Of a stretch of DNA of 57,183 nucleotides, positions 42,771 to 53,257 are shown piece after piece. Within the stretch, counting starts at the first letter, position 1. Each line of letters begins with the position of its first letter. The DNA is from Bacillota bacterium. GTDB taxonomy: Bacteria; Bacillota; Clostridia; Peptostreptococcales; Anaerovoracaceae. The stretch lies in contig JANYJS010000069.1 of the NCBI GenBank assembly GCA_025361765.1, forward strand, positions 1 to 57,183, read 5' to 3'. The notes beneath the pieces were generated by a model, which was given only the letters and a program-made list of their open reading frames with translations, did not search any database and was not told the DNA's origin. The position numbers and the translations under genes are program-made.

Positions 42771-43913
42771 TTATTCTAAATAATCCTTCAGTTTCTTACT
42801 TCTGCTTGGGTGCCTAAGTTTTCTCAAAGCTTTTGCTTCAATCTGACGTATGCGTTCACGGGTTACCTCAAATCTTCGTCCAACTTCTTCAAGAGTCCTA
42901 GCTCTTCCGTCTTCAAGTCCGAAACGCAGTTTTAATACCTTTTGCTCACGATCGGTCAAGGTATCTAAGACTTCTACGAGTTGTTCTTTTAGCATGGAAA
43001 ACGCAGCCGCGTCAGCCGGAGCCGGAACATCTTCATCGGGTATAAAGTCTCCCAAATGGCTGTCCTCCTCTTCTCCGATGGGGGTTTCAAGAGATACAGG
43101 TTCCTGAGCAATCTTCTGAATTTCTCTGACCTTTTCTACGGGAATATCCATTTCCTCTGCGATTTCTTCTGGCGTTGGTTCTCTACCAAATTCTTGAAGC
43201 AATTGTCTGGAAATTCTAATCAACTTATTGATTGTTTCAACCATATGAACCGGAATACGAATAGTTCTAGCCTGATCTGCAATAGACCGTGTAATGGCCT
43301 GCCTAATCCACCAAGTCGCATAGGTACTGAATTTGTAACCTTTACGCCAGTCAAATTTATCTACCGCTTTTATTAGCCCCAGATTGCCTTCTTGTATTAA
43401 ATCAAGAAATAGCATGCCTCTGCCGACATATCTTTTAGCGATACTGACAACAAGCCTAAGGTTTGCTTCGCAAAGTTCTTTTTTGGCATCATCATCACCA
43501 GATTCCATTCTTTTTGCCAGTTCTATTTCTTTATCCCCATTTAATAGAGGTACTTTGCCGATTTCCTTTAGGTACATGCGCACCGGATCATCAACAGCAA
43601 TGCCTTTTGGTAATGCCGTTTCCAAATCTATTTCTACGCCTTCAGAAGCAACAAGCTCCAAATCATCATCGTGATCATTGTCAAGAGATATGATTTCAAA
43701 ATCATCTGGGTCTACTTCTGAAACAATTTCTACACCTATAGAAATTAATGTATCATAAAGATCATCAATTTGTTCCTTGTCTAACTCTATATTTTCTAAA
43801 TAGTCTGAAATCTCCCTATAGGATATGGCCCCCTTTTGTTTTGCTTTTTCGATAATCTCATTGACATATTCAAACTTTTTATCATCTCTACCGCTTTCTA
43901 GTTCAAAATTCAT
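42771..43913 (-). CDS. rpoD: primary sigma factor RpoD/SigA
   Basis: A 380-residue housekeeping sigma-70. Region 1.1 is at the N-terminus, followed by region 1.2 [20 protein letters not shown], region 2 [20 protein letters not shown] and [17 protein letters not shown], region 3, and region 4 [17 protein letters not shown] then [20 protein letters not shown]. Follows dnaG by 51 bases, as in most Firmicutes. ATG with GGGGGGAG upstream. Confidence 0.98.
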   Translation of the reverse strand: MNFELESGRDDKKFEYVNEIIEKAKQKGAISYREISDYLENIELDKEQIDDLYDTLISIGVEIVSEVDPDDFEIISLDNDHDDDLELVASEGVEIDLETALPKGIAVDDPVRMYLKEIGKVPLLNGDKEIELAKRMESGDDDAKKELCEANLRLVVSIAKRYVGRGMLFLDLIQEGNLGLIKAVDKFDWRKGYKFSTYATWWIRQAITRSIADQARTIRIPVHMVETINKLIRISRQLLQEFGREPTPEEIAEEMDIPVEKVREIQKIAQEPVSLETPIGEEEDSHLGDFIPDEDVPAPADAAAFSMLKEQLVEVLDTLTDREQKVLKLRFGLEDGRARTLEEVGRRFEVTRERIRQIEAKALRKLRHPSRSKKLKDYLE

Positions 43914-43964
43914 AATTTAATCTCCCCCCGTTTTCTGAGCCTCAAAAGCTCCTCTGCGTTGATA

Positions 43965-45707
43965 TTACTTGTTTCTGATTTTTGCTTGGATTTCTATTAA
44001 TTCCTGGGTCAATTCTTGAATTTTATTTTTTTCAATGTCCTCATCAGTCATGGATAGAATGTCTGATATTTCAGTATATCGTCTTTTTAGTTCAGCCATT
44101 TTAATTTTAGTGATACATTGCTCAAGAACTATATCCTCTTTATCGGCAATAATATTTTGTAGAATATCCTGGAGCAGCAAATTGTCCTCTTGATCTATGC
44201 TATCTTCCAGTTTTTTAATATCAATTTCAGAATCTTCTTTATAAAGCGATGTTATAACATTATAAATGCGATGGCAGCCAGGTATATTGAAAACCCTGCC
44301 ATAGGGTCTAATTTTAGGAATATATTCACTTTTTATGATCATAAGTTTTATAAGTGTCTTTTCCAAAAATGCATTTGAGTCTTTTGATTTAATAGGATCT
44401 AATTGATTTTTAACTGTTTGTGCAATAGCTTTGCCTGTGCTCCCCATAACTTCCAAATGTAGGGCACCCTCTGAAATCTTTGTTTCTTTGGCAATTTTTT
44501 TGATATAGGCATCGGCTTCAACAGGGCTTTTTAGTTTTTTTAAAATGGGTGTCACTTCTTTGATAAAATCAATTTTGCCCTCGGTAGTCTCCATATTGCA
44601 TTTTTGCCTGATTAATGCGATCTTATAATCTATTAAAGGTGTTGCATCCTGCACCAGCTTCAAAAAAGCGTCTTTTCCAAATTTTTTAACAAAATCATCC
44701 GGATCCTTGCCATCTTTAACTTGAATAATTTTTACCTTGCATCCGGCCTCATTGAGTATGTCCATACCTCTTAGCGCCGCAGCGAGACCAGCTTCATCCC
44801 CATCATATGCCAATATGACATTGTCTGTATATCGTTTAATCATAGCCGCTTGATTGATGGTCAATGCTGTGCCCAGTGAGGCCACAGCGTTTTTGATACC
44901 ATGTTGGTAGAGTGAAATAACATCCATATACCCTTCGACAATTATGGCATAATTCATTTTACCAATCTCTTGTCTGGCCAGATTTAATCCGTAGAGGTTA
45001 TTCTTTTTTTGAAAAACTGGTGTTTCTGGTGAATTCAGGTATTTGGGATTATCTTCTCCGATTGCTCTGCCGCCAAATCCTATAACCTTGCCCCTGGTGT
45101 TTATGATCGGAAATACAACTCGGTTTCTAAATTTGTCATAGTAGCGATCCTTAGATTTGCTGATCAGTCCTAATTCTAATAGAGCCTCTTCCTTTGTGCC
45201 AAGTCCTATAAAAAATTTATAAAGGCTATCCCATTCTTCGTCCGCGTACCCAATGCCAAATTTCCTTAGAGTCGCTGCGTCAATTCCTCTCTTGGTCATA
45301 TAGGCTTGGCCTTTGTTTGGATGATCGAAAAAGCTTTTAAAATAAAACATGGCTACTTCTCGATTGATTCCATATATGATTGCTTTTTTACCGTCATCGC
45401 CTAAGCTCTGATCCTTAATCTCGATGCCGTATTCTTCTGCCATGCGCTCTGTCGCTTCGCGGAAATCAAGATTGTTGAGCTTTTTAACAAATTCAATGAC
45501 ATCGCCAGTGGCGCCACAGCCAAAACAAGTGAATATCTGCTTTTCTTCCGAAACAACAAAAGAAGGTGTTTTTTCATTGTGGAATGGGCACAAACCCTTA
45601 TGATTGTTTCCTGTCTTTTTTAGATTGACAGTTCGACCAACCACATCGACAATGTTACACCTGCTCTTAATTTCATCGACGATATTATCAGTATTTCCAG
45701 CGCTCAC
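43965..45707 (-). CDS. dnaG: DNA primase
   Basis: A 580-residue primase making RNA primers at the fork. The N-terminal zinc finger (CPFHNEKTPSF, CFGCGATGD), the RNA-polymerase domain with VVFPIINTRGKVIGFGGRAI and YLNSPETPVF, and the Toprim domain (AIIVEGYMDVISL, NVILAYDGDEAG) are all present. The C-terminal helicase-binding region is present but divergent. Starts at GTG, five bases after GAGAGGG. Confidence 0.97.
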   Translation of the reverse strand: MSAGNTDNIVDEIKSRCNIVDVVGRTVNLKKTGNNHKGLCPFHNEKTPSFVVSEEKQIFTCFGCGATGDVIEFVKKLNNLDFREATERMAEEYGIEIKDQSLGDDGKKAIIYGINREVAMFYFKSFFDHPNKGQAYMTKRGIDAATLRKFGIGYADEEWDSLYKFFIGLGTKEEALLELGLISKSKDRYYDKFRNRVVFPIINTRGKVIGFGGRAIGEDNPKYLNSPETPVFQKKNNLYGLNLARQEIGKMNYAIIVEGYMDVISLYQHGIKNAVASLGTALTINQAAMIKRYTDNVILAYDGDEAGLAAALRGMDILNEAGCKVKIIQVKDGKDPDDFVKKFGKDAFLKLVQDATPLIDYKIALIRQKCNMETTEGKIDFIKEVTPILKKLKSPVEADAYIKKIAKETKISEGALHLEVMGSTGKAIAQTVKNQLDPIKSKDSNAFLEKTLIKLMIIKSEYIPKIRPYGRVFNIPGCHRIYNVITSLYKEDSEIDIKKLEDSIDQEDNLLLQDILQNIIADKEDIVLEQCITKIKMAELKRRYTEISDILSMTDEDIEKNKIQELTQELIEIQAKIRNK

Positions 45708-45797
45708 AAAAACCCTCTCAATCCATTATAGCTCTTTATTCTTCAAAGGTAAGGGGCTTCCTTTTTTTAATAAATATATTTTTTAAGCTGTCCTGTT

Positions 45798-46808
45798 CTA
45801 TTTCCACCCCTTTGGCACAAATATCTCCATAAATTTGTTTATTGCATATCGATCTGTCATGCTGGCTATATGGTCCTTAACAACTTCAGGCACGCCAAAT
45901 TCGGCAATCATAGTTTGCCATTCCTCAGGCAATTTGTTTGGATTGTTACAATAATAATTGTAAAGTAATTCTATCATATTTTCGATTTTTTCAAGTTCTT
46001 CATCTCTTTTTACGACATTGCTTTTATAAACGTTCATAAACATGTAGTTGCGCAGGGTATCCATTTGTGTTCTACAGTCATCACTCATTTTAATTTCATT
46101 CTTAGAATCGCTGTTCCTGACGAGATCCATGACAAGAGTATTTATGCGCGTTCTATGATTCGTTCCTAGAATAGCCACACTCTCCATGGGTAAATCAGAT
46201 TCTTTAATGATATGCCCCCGAATAGCATCATCTATATCGTGATTGATATATGCAATTCGATCACAAATTTTGACGACTTGTCCTTCTAAAGTCATAGGCT
46301 TAACTAGACCGGTATGATTCAAGATCCCGTCTTTAACTTCAAAAGTCAAATTCATGCCCCTTCTATTTCCCATGCTTTCAAGTATTTCAACGACACGGAG
46401 ACTCTGAACATTATGTTTGAATCCTCCCGGATGTATTTTCGCGAGTGAATCCTCTCCATTATGCCCAAAAGGTGTATGGCCTAAGTCATGGCCCATAGCA
46501 ATTGCTTCTGTTAAATCTTCATTAAGGCCTAGCGCTCTCGCTACAGTACGAGATATTTGGGAGACTTCAAGCGTATGGGTTAATCTTGTTCTGAAATGAT
46601 CCCCTTCGGGAGATAAAAACACTTGAGTTTTATGCATCAATCTGCGTAAAGATTTCGAATGAACGATTCTATCTCTATCTCTTTGGAAATCCGTTCTTAA
46701 ATCACACTTATCTTCAGAATTATCTCTACCTTTTGATTCTGCGGACTTAGCCGCAAACGTTGACAATACCTGATACTCCCTAAGTTCCAGATCCTCTCTG
46801 AAAAGCAT
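45798..46808 (-). CDS. dgt: deoxyguanosinetriphosphate triphosphohydrolase-like protein
   Basis: A 336-residue HD-domain dNTPase that splits dNTPs into nucleoside and triphosphate. RDRDRIVHSKSLRRLMHKTQ, RTRLTHTLEVSQI and the metal site MGHDLGHTPFGHNGED are intact, as is GGFKHNVQSLRVVE. It precedes dnaG, as is usual in Clostridia, and follows dut, so two dNTP-sanitising genes are adjacent. ATG with AGGGGGA upstream. Confidence 0.94.
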   Translation of the reverse strand: MLFREDLELREYQVLSTFAAKSAESKGRDNSEDKCDLRTDFQRDRDRIVHSKSLRRLMHKTQVFLSPEGDHFRTRLTHTLEVSQISRTVARALGLNEDLTEAIAMGHDLGHTPFGHNGEDSLAKIHPGGFKHNVQSLRVVEILESMGNRRGMNLTFEVKDGILNHTGLVKPMTLEGQVVKICDRIAYINHDIDDAIRGHIIKESDLPMESVAILGTNHRTRINTLVMDLVRNSDSKNEIKMSDDCRTQMDTLRNYMFMNVYKSNVVKRDEELEKIENMIELLYNYYCNNPNKLPEEWQTMIAEFGVPEVVKDHIASMTDRYAINKFMEIFVPKGWK

Positions 46809-46835
46809 ATCAATTATCCCCCTAATTCAAAACAG

Positions 46836-47264
46836 CTATTTTCCTGTGTGTCCAAATCCACCCAGGCCTCTTTTTGTATCGACAAGTTTATCTACAAGTT
46901 CCCAATTAATATGTTCATAGCGAGAAACAACCATCTGGGCTACCCGATCTCCATTATTGATTTCAAAAGCTTCTTCGCCCCAATTTATAAGTGAGATTTT
47001 AATTTCCCCTCTATAGTCGCTGTCAATTGTCCCCACACCGTTAACCAGGCCTATGCCGAATTTAATTGCAAGACCACTCCTAGCTCTAATTTGTGCCTCA
47101 AAGCCTTGCGGCAGCTCAATATAGAGCCCTGTGGGCACTAGAAAGCGGCATCCTGGTTCAAGGCGTATTTTATTTGCGACGTTAGCTCTGATATCCATCC
47201 CTGCCGACCCGGAAGTCTCATAGGTTGGAACTTTTCCATTCTCGGATCTTATTTTGATGAGCAT
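46836..47264 (-). CDS. dut: dUTP diphosphatase
   Basis: A 142-residue trimeric dUTPase. All five motifs are visible: SAGMDIRA, RSGLAIKFGI, GTIDSDYRGEI, GDRVAQMV and the C-terminal RGLGGFGHTG. I chose the ATG at 47264, eight bases after GGGGG; a GTG five codons upstream overlaps that site. Confidence 0.95.
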   Translation of the reverse strand: MLIKIRSENGKVPTYETSGSAGMDIRANVANKIRLEPGCRFLVPTGLYIELPQGFEAQIRARSGLAIKFGIGLVNGVGTIDSDYRGEIKISLINWGEEAFEINNGDRVAQMVVSRYEHINWELVDKLVDTKRGLGGFGHTGK

Positions 47265-47286
47265 TGGCTGGACCCCCACATATTAA

Positions 47287-48543
47287 TTATAAACCGCTTA
47301 ATAGTAATTTTTTGATATCCTTCTTTTGCCTCCCAATGAGTACACCTGAGTACTGATCAATGGCAGTAATTTTCTCTGCAACAGTTCTGACATGATCCAT
47401 AGTGACGCCATTAATTTTATCTGTGATTTCTTGGGCTGTAAGATTTTTCCCAATTAACAGCTTATTTCTGCCCAATGACGCCATTCTGCCACTGACACTC
47501 TCTAAGCTGAAGATGTGATTTCCCTTTAATTGCTCCTTGGCTGTACTGAGTTCTTCATCTGTAACTCCTTTTGTTCGCAGCAGGTTCAATTCATCAGTTA
47601 TGGCCCTAACTGCTTTTTCAACCATGTCATGGCTTACGCCGGCATATATACCATAAAAACCATCGTTGATGTAAGAACTCGCAAATGAATAAACTGAATA
47701 GGCCATGCCTTTTTCTTCTCTAATATTTTGAAAAAGCCTAGAACTCATGCTGCCACCCATGATGTTGTTAAGCAGTGACATGGCAAAATACAGATCGTCA
47801 TTTAATCTCAAGCCCTTTGTGCCAATGCAAATATGAGACTGTTCAATATCTTTAATCTTGACTTTAAAATGCGGCGTATAAATTAAAGCATTTTCAATTT
47901 TTTCCGGTTTTACTGATGTCAAGTCCTTAAGTTTATCCATGAAAAATTGACAAATCTGGTTCTCATCAAAATTACCTGCCACAGCAATGATGATATTATC
48001 TTTTGTGTATTCCTTCTCGATATAGTCTCTAATGGTCTTCTGAGAGAAGCTTTTTATGGTTTTTTTATTGCCAAGAATAGGTTTAGATAATGGTCCTCCC
48101 TTAAATAGCACTTCATAAAGCGTATCATGAGCATCGTCTTCTGGAGAATCCTCAACCATATGAATTTCTTCATAAACGACCCTTTTTTCTTTTTCCATTT
48201 CGCCTTCATCAAATTTAGAATTCATGAACATATCTACCAGGACATCAGCAGCCTTTTCCACATTCGTAGAAAGGGATTTAACATAATAACATGTACTTTC
48301 TTTACTGGTGAAGGCATTGATTTGGCCTCCGATCTTATCGATATCTTCTGCTATCTGCTTAGCGCTTCTGCGATCAGTCCCTTTAAAAAGCATATGTTCG
48401 ATGAAATGAGAAATGCCCAGATTTTCATCATCCTCATCCACAGAACCCGCTTTTGCCCAAATTCCTATAGCCACGGACTGAACATAAGGAATTTTTTCCA
48501 TAACCAATCTGATTCCGCAATCCAAAGTTTTATTCTTTATCAT
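47287..48543 (-). CDS. M16 family zinc peptidase (YmxG/PepR-like)
   Basis: A 418-residue insulinase-family protease, single-domain pair form. The inverted zinc motif HFIEH lies near residue 48, in GISHFIEHMLFKGT, with the downstream Glu in the region EEIHMVEDSPEDDAHD. GSMSSRLFQNIREEKGMAYS is the conserved second-half motif. In Firmicutes this gene regularly follows pnp, as here. Substrate unknown; it may act on peptides at the membrane. Confidence 0.93.
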   Translation of the reverse strand: MIKNKTLDCGIRLVMEKIPYVQSVAIGIWAKAGSVDEDDENLGISHFIEHMLFKGTDRRSAKQIAEDIDKIGGQINAFTSKESTCYYVKSLSTNVEKAADVLVDMFMNSKFDEGEMEKEKRVVYEEIHMVEDSPEDDAHDTLYEVLFKGGPLSKPILGNKKTIKSFSQKTIRDYIEKEYTKDNIIIAVAGNFDENQICQFFMDKLKDLTSVKPEKIENALIYTPHFKVKIKDIEQSHICIGTKGLRLNDDLYFAMSLLNNIMGGSMSSRLFQNIREEKGMAYSVYSFASSYINDGFYGIYAGVSHDMVEKAVRAITDELNLLRTKGVTDEELSTAKEQLKGNHIFSLESVSGRMASLGRNKLLIGKNLTAQEITDKINGVTMDHVRTVAEKITAIDQYSGVLIGRQKKDIKKLLLSGL

Positions 48544-48614
48544 ATTTTCATCTACTTTCCCTTTTGATCATTATTAGAGGCGGCTGAATAATTTGCATTA
48601 TGCTTTGATCAGCG

Positions 48615-48682
48615 CCCTATTTCAAACTAGTACCAATAGGGCCTTGCTGCCTGAACTGATCCAGCTCAATTTGCAAAGCCCC
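48615..48682 (-). other. paired hairpins between pnp and the M16 gene
   Basis: CCCTATT (48615-48621) pairs with AATAGGG (48635-48641), and TGAACTG (48652-48658) pairs with CAGCTCA (48662-48668) with one G-U. Outer GGCCTTGC and GCAAAGCC arms extend the second stem. No clear T tract follows. It is probably a 3' processing or weak terminator structure for pnp; the rest of 48544-48711 shows nothing else. Confidence 0.45.
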
Positions 48683-48711
48683 ATTGTTATAGATTTGATT
48701 TGTCTTTTATT

Positions 48712-50796
48712 TTAAGCGAGTCCTTTTCTAGATAGATTAATTCGGTTTTGGTTGTCAACTTCCGTCACTTTAACCTTAACGATATCTCCAACGTTCATAA
48801 CATCTTCAACCTTGTCTACTCTTGTATCTGCCATTTTTGAGATATGAAGCAGTCCTTCCTTACCTGGGAGCACTTCAATGAAAGCGCCGAAAGCAGTGAC
48901 TCTGGTAACTTTACCATCATAAATCACGCCAACTTCAACTTCCTTAAGAAGCATAGTGATCGCGTTAATTCCAAGCTCGGCCGTTTCTTTATCCTTACCA
49001 GTAACATAAACTTGTCCATCATCGTTAATATCGATTTTAACGCCGGTTTCGTCGATGATTCTGTTAATAGTTTTGCCTCCAGGTCCAATAACTGTTCTTA
49101 TTTTGTCGGGGTCAATCATCATTGAAATGATTCTTGGCGCATATGGAGACATTTCGGGCCTTGATGCTGCAAGTTCTTCCATCATTTTACCCATAATATG
49201 CATGCGTCCCTCTTGGGCTTGTGATAGGGCATTTTTTAGAATTTCTCTATTAAGTCCATGAACTTTGATGTCCATCTGTATTGCTGTAATACCCTTTGCA
49301 GTCCCAGCTACTTTGAAATCCATATCTCCCAGGAAATCTTCCATACCCTGAATATCACTTAATATTGCAATTTTATCATCCTTTTGAATTAATCCCATTG
49401 CAATACCTGCTACTGGAGATTTTATGGGCACGCCAGCGTCCATTAAGGCTAACGTACTGCCGCACACTGAAGCCTGAGAAGTGCTCCCGTTTGAAGCTAA
49501 TACTTCAGAAACCAAGCGAATGGCATATGGAAAATCTTCAACGGATGGCAGCACAGGAAGCAGCGCACGTTCGGCCAAAGCCCCATGACCGATCTCTCTT
49601 CTGCCTGGACCTCTTGAAGATCTGGCTTCTCCGACGCTGTATGAAGGGAAATTATAATGATGCATATATCTTTTTTCGGTTTCTTCCGAAATGCCATCCA
49701 GCCTCTGTGCATCTCCCATTGGTCCTAAGGTTGCTATCGTAAGCACCTGCGTTTGGCCTCTGGTAAAGAGTCCAGTCCCATGGGTTCTTGGCAGTACTCC
49801 AGTTTCACACCAAATCGGTCTGATTTCAGTAGTTTTTCTGTTATCTGGCCTGATTCCTTCATTTATGATTAAATCTCTGACCTGTTCTTTGGTTATACTG
49901 TATAGAACAGAACTGATATCCTTCTTCTTATCTGGATAGATCTCAGCGAAGTAAGCTTTAGTTTCTTTTTCGACTGCAGCCATATTGTCGAGTCTTTCCT
50001 GTTTGTCGAAAGTTTGAATAGCAGCCCTCATTTTACTGTTGGCATAGTCTTTTACCGCAGCATCAATATCTGGTGCAACCTTGATCAAGTTGACTTCTCT
50101 CTTTGGCTTTCCTACCTCTGCAGTGATGCCCTCAATGAAGGAGACGATTTTTTTGATTTCCTCATGGGCAAACATAATAGCGTCAAGCATGACTTCTTCA
50201 GATATTTCTTGCGCACCTGCTTCAACCATCATGATGGCGTCTTTTGTTCCTGAAACTACTAAATGAAGTTCGCTTTCTTCTCTTTGTGCCAAGGTGGGGT
50301 TAACGATAAATTCGCCGTTGATTCTACCAACTAGAACTGAACCAGTCGGTCCCTCAAATGGGATATCTGAGATACATAGCGCTGCTGAAGAGCCAATCAT
50401 AGCAACAATCTCAGGGGAGCAGTCCAAATCTACGCACATAACAGTTGCAACTAAAACAACGTCATTATAAAATCCCTTAGGAAAAAGTGGTCTTATCGGT
50501 CTATCGATTAATCTCGAGCTAAGAATGGCTTTTTCTGAAGGTCTGGATTCTCTTTTGATATAACCCCCAGGAATTTTTCCGGCAGAGTACATTTTTTCTT
50601 CATAATCAACACTTAGCGGAAAAAAATCAATATCCGCTCTTGGTTCGTTTGAAGCAACTACTGCTACTATAACATTAGTATCTCCATATTTGACAAACAC
50701 TGAACCGCTGGCTAATTGTGCCATTTTGCCAACTTCTATTTCTAAACTTCTGCCACCAACCTCTGTTTTAAATACTTTATAGTCTGTGAATCTCAT
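48712..50796 (-). CDS. pnp: polyribonucleotide nucleotidyltransferase
   Basis: A 694-residue phosphorolytic RNA-degrading enzyme (usual length about 700). Two RNase PH domains ([20 protein letters not shown] and [20 protein letters not shown]), then KH ([17 protein letters not shown]) and S1 ([20 protein letters not shown]) domains. ATG at 50796 or a TTG two codons earlier; AGGAGG is suitably placed for either. A long leader hairpin lies upstream, and rpsO precedes it, the classic rpsO-pnp order. Confidence 0.97.
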   Translation of the reverse strand: MRFTDYKVFKTEVGGRSLEIEVGKMAQLASGSVFVKYGDTNVIVAVVASNEPRADIDFFPLSVDYEEKMYSAGKIPGGYIKRESRPSEKAILSSRLIDRPIRPLFPKGFYNDVVLVATVMCVDLDCSPEIVAMIGSSAALCISDIPFEGPTGSVLVGRINGEFIVNPTLAQREESELHLVVSGTKDAIMMVEAGAQEISEEVMLDAIMFAHEEIKKIVSFIEGITAEVGKPKREVNLIKVAPDIDAAVKDYANSKMRAAIQTFDKQERLDNMAAVEKETKAYFAEIYPDKKKDISSVLYSITKEQVRDLIINEGIRPDNRKTTEIRPIWCETGVLPRTHGTGLFTRGQTQVLTIATLGPMGDAQRLDGISEETEKRYMHHYNFPSYSVGEARSSRGPGRREIGHGALAERALLPVLPSVEDFPYAIRLVSEVLASNGSTSQASVCGSTLALMDAGVPIKSPVAGIAMGLIQKDDKIAILSDIQGMEDFLGDMDFKVAGTAKGITAIQMDIKVHGLNREILKNALSQAQEGRMHIMGKMMEELAASRPEMSPYAPRIISMMIDPDKIRTVIGPGGKTINRIIDETGVKIDINDDGQVYVTGKDKETAELGINAITMLLKEVEVGVIYDGKVTRVTAFGAFIEVLPGKEGLLHISKMADTRVDKVEDVMNVGDIVKVKVTEVDNQNRINLSRKGLA

Positions 50797-50836
50797 TATC
50801 AACTTACCTCCTGATAATTCTTTTTTTATCGCGCCC

Positions 50837-50883
50837 GGCTTGACAAATTAATCCACAATATGTGCAAATTAATTTCTCAAGCC
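50837..50883 (-). promoter_or_regulatory. long stem-loop in the pnp leader
   Basis: Arms 50837-50852 and 50868-50883 pair over 15 of 16 positions around a 15-base loop, about 40 bases before the pnp ribosome site. No T tract follows on the minus strand, so it is not a terminator. E. coli pnp has a comparable RNase III-cut leader stem used for self-control. Confidence 0.6.
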
Positions 50884-50955
50884 CGACTCAACTTCGATTA
50901 TTCTTGGCCTTATGCCTTCTGCGCCGTGAAAACCGCGGCGCTTTATAAAATTAAA

Positions 50956-50972
50956 GCGGGGAACTCCCCCGC
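50956..50972 (-). terminator. terminator of rpsO
   Basis: GCGGGG/CCCCGC stem with a five-base loop, followed on the minus strand by TTTAATTTT, 12 bases after the rpsO stop. A second GC-rich inverted repeat (GCGCCG/CGGCGC, about 50920-50945) lies beyond it. Confidence 0.8.
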
Positions 50973-50984
50973 CTAATTTTTGTC

Positions 50985-51251
50985 TTATTTTCTCAATCCG
51001 AGACGAGAAATTTCTTCTCTATATCTGTCGATGTTTTTATTCTTGAGATAGTTGAGAAGATTTCTTCTCTGACCTACCATTTTCAAGAGTCCTCTCCTTG
51101 AGTGATGATCTTTCTTGTGAATCTTCAAATGTTCATTCAAATCATTTATTCTAAATGTCAGAATGGCAATTTGCACTTCAGGAGAACCAGTGTCTCCTTC
51201 ATGCGTTTTGTAGTCATTAATAATTTCCGTCTTTTTTTCCTGTGTAATCAT
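50985..51251 (-). CDS. rpsO: 30S ribosomal protein S15
   Basis: An 88-residue S15, full normal length, from the ATG at 51251 with AAGGAG eight bases upstream. [38 protein letters not shown] and [20 protein letters not shown] are standard. Longer upstream frames lack a ribosome site. The leader of about 85 bases may carry an S15 feedback element. Confidence 0.98.
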   Translation of the reverse strand: MITQEKKTEIINDYKTHEGDTGSPEVQIAILTFRINDLNEHLKIHKKDHHSRRGLLKMVGQRRNLLNYLKNKNIDRYREEISRLGLRK

Positions 51252-51342
51252 CTTTTTATCTCCTTTATTCTTCATTGCCTTAAGCCGGGAACCGCGTCGG
51301 AGTGTCGCAAATCGCAGCAAAAGGTCATACTGATGACGTTTT

Positions 51343-51371
51343 ATAATAACATCATTACTTTGTTTTGTAAA
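51343..51371 (-). promoter_or_regulatory. rpsO promoter
   Basis: On the minus strand TTTACA (51366-51371), 17 bases, TATTAT (51343-51348). It overlaps the last codons' spacer after ribF and would start rpsO transcription near 51336. Confidence 0.7.
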
Positions 51372-51378
51372 GGGCAAA

Positions 51379-52299
51379 TTATTTATGAAACTCCTTTGCC
51401 GCCTCCGAGTCTTGGGCGATTTGCTTAGCTAGTTCCTTTACATTTGCGAACTTCATTTCATCGCGAAGTTTGATGAGAAATTCAACGCGTATTTCCTTTC
51501 CGTATAAATCATAGTCAAAGTCAAATATATGAGTTTCAATAGTGTGTATGTTGTCACCGATTGTCGGTTTGATGCCAACGTTGGTGATGCCTTTAAACCG
51601 AAAGTTGTTGTATAAACAGTAGGTGACATAAACGCCATTTGCCGGAGTAACCATTCCTTCTTCTAAAATGATATTTGAAGTTGGAAATCCAATAGTTCGG
51701 CCAATTCTATTCCCAGTAACGACTCTACCCCCTATCGAGTAGCATCTCCCCAAATATTTTTCCATCTCATCGACTCTGCCCTGAGAAATTAGTGTTCTCA
51801 TTAAGGAACTGCTGACGATCGTGCCGTCAATTTTTATGGGTTCAAGAATGTGTATGCCGAAATTTTCTCTGAGTCCAACTTTCATTAGTAATTCTGCGTT
51901 TCCCTTAGCGCAGTAGCCAAATTGATAATTAAAGCCGCAATAAGCTTCCTTCATATTGAGTTTTTCGACTAGCACTGACATAATAAAATCTTCAGGCTCC
52001 ATGTTGAGCATTTTAGAATCGAAAGGCACTGAAATCAAATAATCTATGCCAAATGACCTGATAATGGATACTTTATCTTCCCATGATAGGATGTCTTTTA
52101 TAATTTGTTCTCCTGCAATGACATTTCTCGGATGATTGGAAAAGGTAAACACAGCGCTTTTAAGGCCTGCTGCCTTTGCACTTTTAACAGTTCTTTTGAT
52201 GACTTCCTGATGTCCTTTATGCACGCCATCAAAATTACCAAGCGCTACGACCGTTTCGCCAATTTCTTTAATATCCGCTAGACACTTATAAACCTTCAT
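51379..52299 (-). CDS. ribF: bifunctional riboflavin kinase / FAD synthetase
   Basis: A 306-residue enzyme making FMN and FAD. The N-terminal adenylyltransferase half has [16 protein letters not shown], and [17 protein letters not shown] is the ISSSxxR-type motif. The kinase half has [11 protein letters not shown] and ANGVYVTY. I chose the ATG at 52299 ([10 protein letters not shown]), nine bases after GAGGAG, over one seven codons earlier. Confidence 0.96.
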   Translation of the reverse strand: MKVYKCLADIKEIGETVVALGNFDGVHKGHQEVIKRTVKSAKAAGLKSAVFTFSNHPRNVIAGEQIIKDILSWEDKVSIIRSFGIDYLISVPFDSKMLNMEPEDFIMSVLVEKLNMKEAYCGFNYQFGYCAKGNAELLMKVGLRENFGIHILEPIKIDGTIVSSSLMRTLISQGRVDEMEKYLGRCYSIGGRVVTGNRIGRTIGFPTSNIILEEGMVTPANGVYVTYCLYNNFRFKGITNVGIKPTIGDNIHTIETHIFDFDYDLYGKEIRVEFLIKLRDEMKFANVKELAKQIAQDSEAAKEFHK

Positions 52300-52339
52300 T
52301 GGTATTTGCTCCTCATGCATCTATTTTTTAAGACCCAGT

Positions 52340-53257
52340 TTAAATTTCCTGACTAAAAACTTTTTCCGAATTGATTTTGCCAGTTTCACAATTGCATTTT
52401 GTCATTGCTATAAATTGATCTCCAAAATAGACCTTGTATAGTTGCTCATGCACAATCGTTCCTTCTCCAGTTGAACAGACAACTTCATCAAAGTCCAAAG
52501 GGCCACCACGTATGAAGGATTTTGCCCTGTTCGCATCTTTAATGACTAGGCTGGAAAATCGATTTAAAGGAAAATCTAACGGGAGAAGTTTTGTTTCCAG
52601 TAATCCGGATTGTTGAAGTTTAACTATTTCTTCAAAAGTCAGCGCATCCTGCAGTGTGAAAGCCCCGCTTGCTGTTCTCACTAAAAAACTCATTGCTGCA
52701 CCGCATCCTAGAATCTTTCCAATTTCTGTACAGATTGTTCTTACATATGTCCCCTTTGATGACTCAATATCAAAGAGCACTCTATTTAACGTCAGATCAA
52801 TTGACACCACTTTAATATGCTTAATGTGAATCCATCTTGATTTAACATCAACGGCTTCTCCATGTCTGGCATAATCATAAAGTCTTCGACCATTTACTCT
52901 TATTGCGGAATAATTTGGTGGCGTCTGGAGAACATTTCCTGTAAATCTTGCAGCAGCGGCAAGAACATCTTCTTCGCAAACGTCCACAGATGAACACTTT
53001 AAAACTTCGCCCCAAATATCCTGGGTATCCGTTTCTATGCCAAGCTGCATTTCACAGCGATATTTTTTAAAATCTCCATCCAAATATTCGATCATTCTTG
53101 TGGCACTGTTGATGCAAATGGGTAAAACACCAACTGCCATGGGGTCTAATGTTCCTGTATGGCCTATTCTTTTGATGCCAAGAATTTTTCTCATGGTACC
53201 AACAACATCATGAGATGTCATTCCGGCGGGTTTTAGTATGTTAATTATTCCATTCAT
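52340..53257 (-). CDS. truB: tRNA pseudouridine(55) synthase
   Basis: A 305-residue enzyme making psi-55 in tRNA. GIINILKPAGMTSHDVV and the catalytic HTGTLDPMAVGVLPI (Asp nucleophile) are intact, followed by YSAIRVNGRRLYDYARHGE and SSKGTYVRTICTEIG. The start (ATG 53257) overlaps the end of nrnA by 17 bases; the ribosome site is weak, so coupling is likely. Confidence 0.96.
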   Translation of the reverse strand: MNGIINILKPAGMTSHDVVGTMRKILGIKRIGHTGTLDPMAVGVLPICINSATRMIEYLDGDFKKYRCEMQLGIETDTQDIWGEVLKCSSVDVCEEDVLAAAARFTGNVLQTPPNYSAIRVNGRRLYDYARHGEAVDVKSRWIHIKHIKVVSIDLTLNRVLFDIESSKGTYVRTICTEIGKILGCGAAMSFLVRTASGAFTLQDALTFEEIVKLQQSGLLETKLLPLDFPLNRFSSLVIKDANRAKSFIRGGPLDFDEVVCSTGEGTIVHEQLYKVYFGDQFIAMTKCNCETGKINSEKVFSQEI

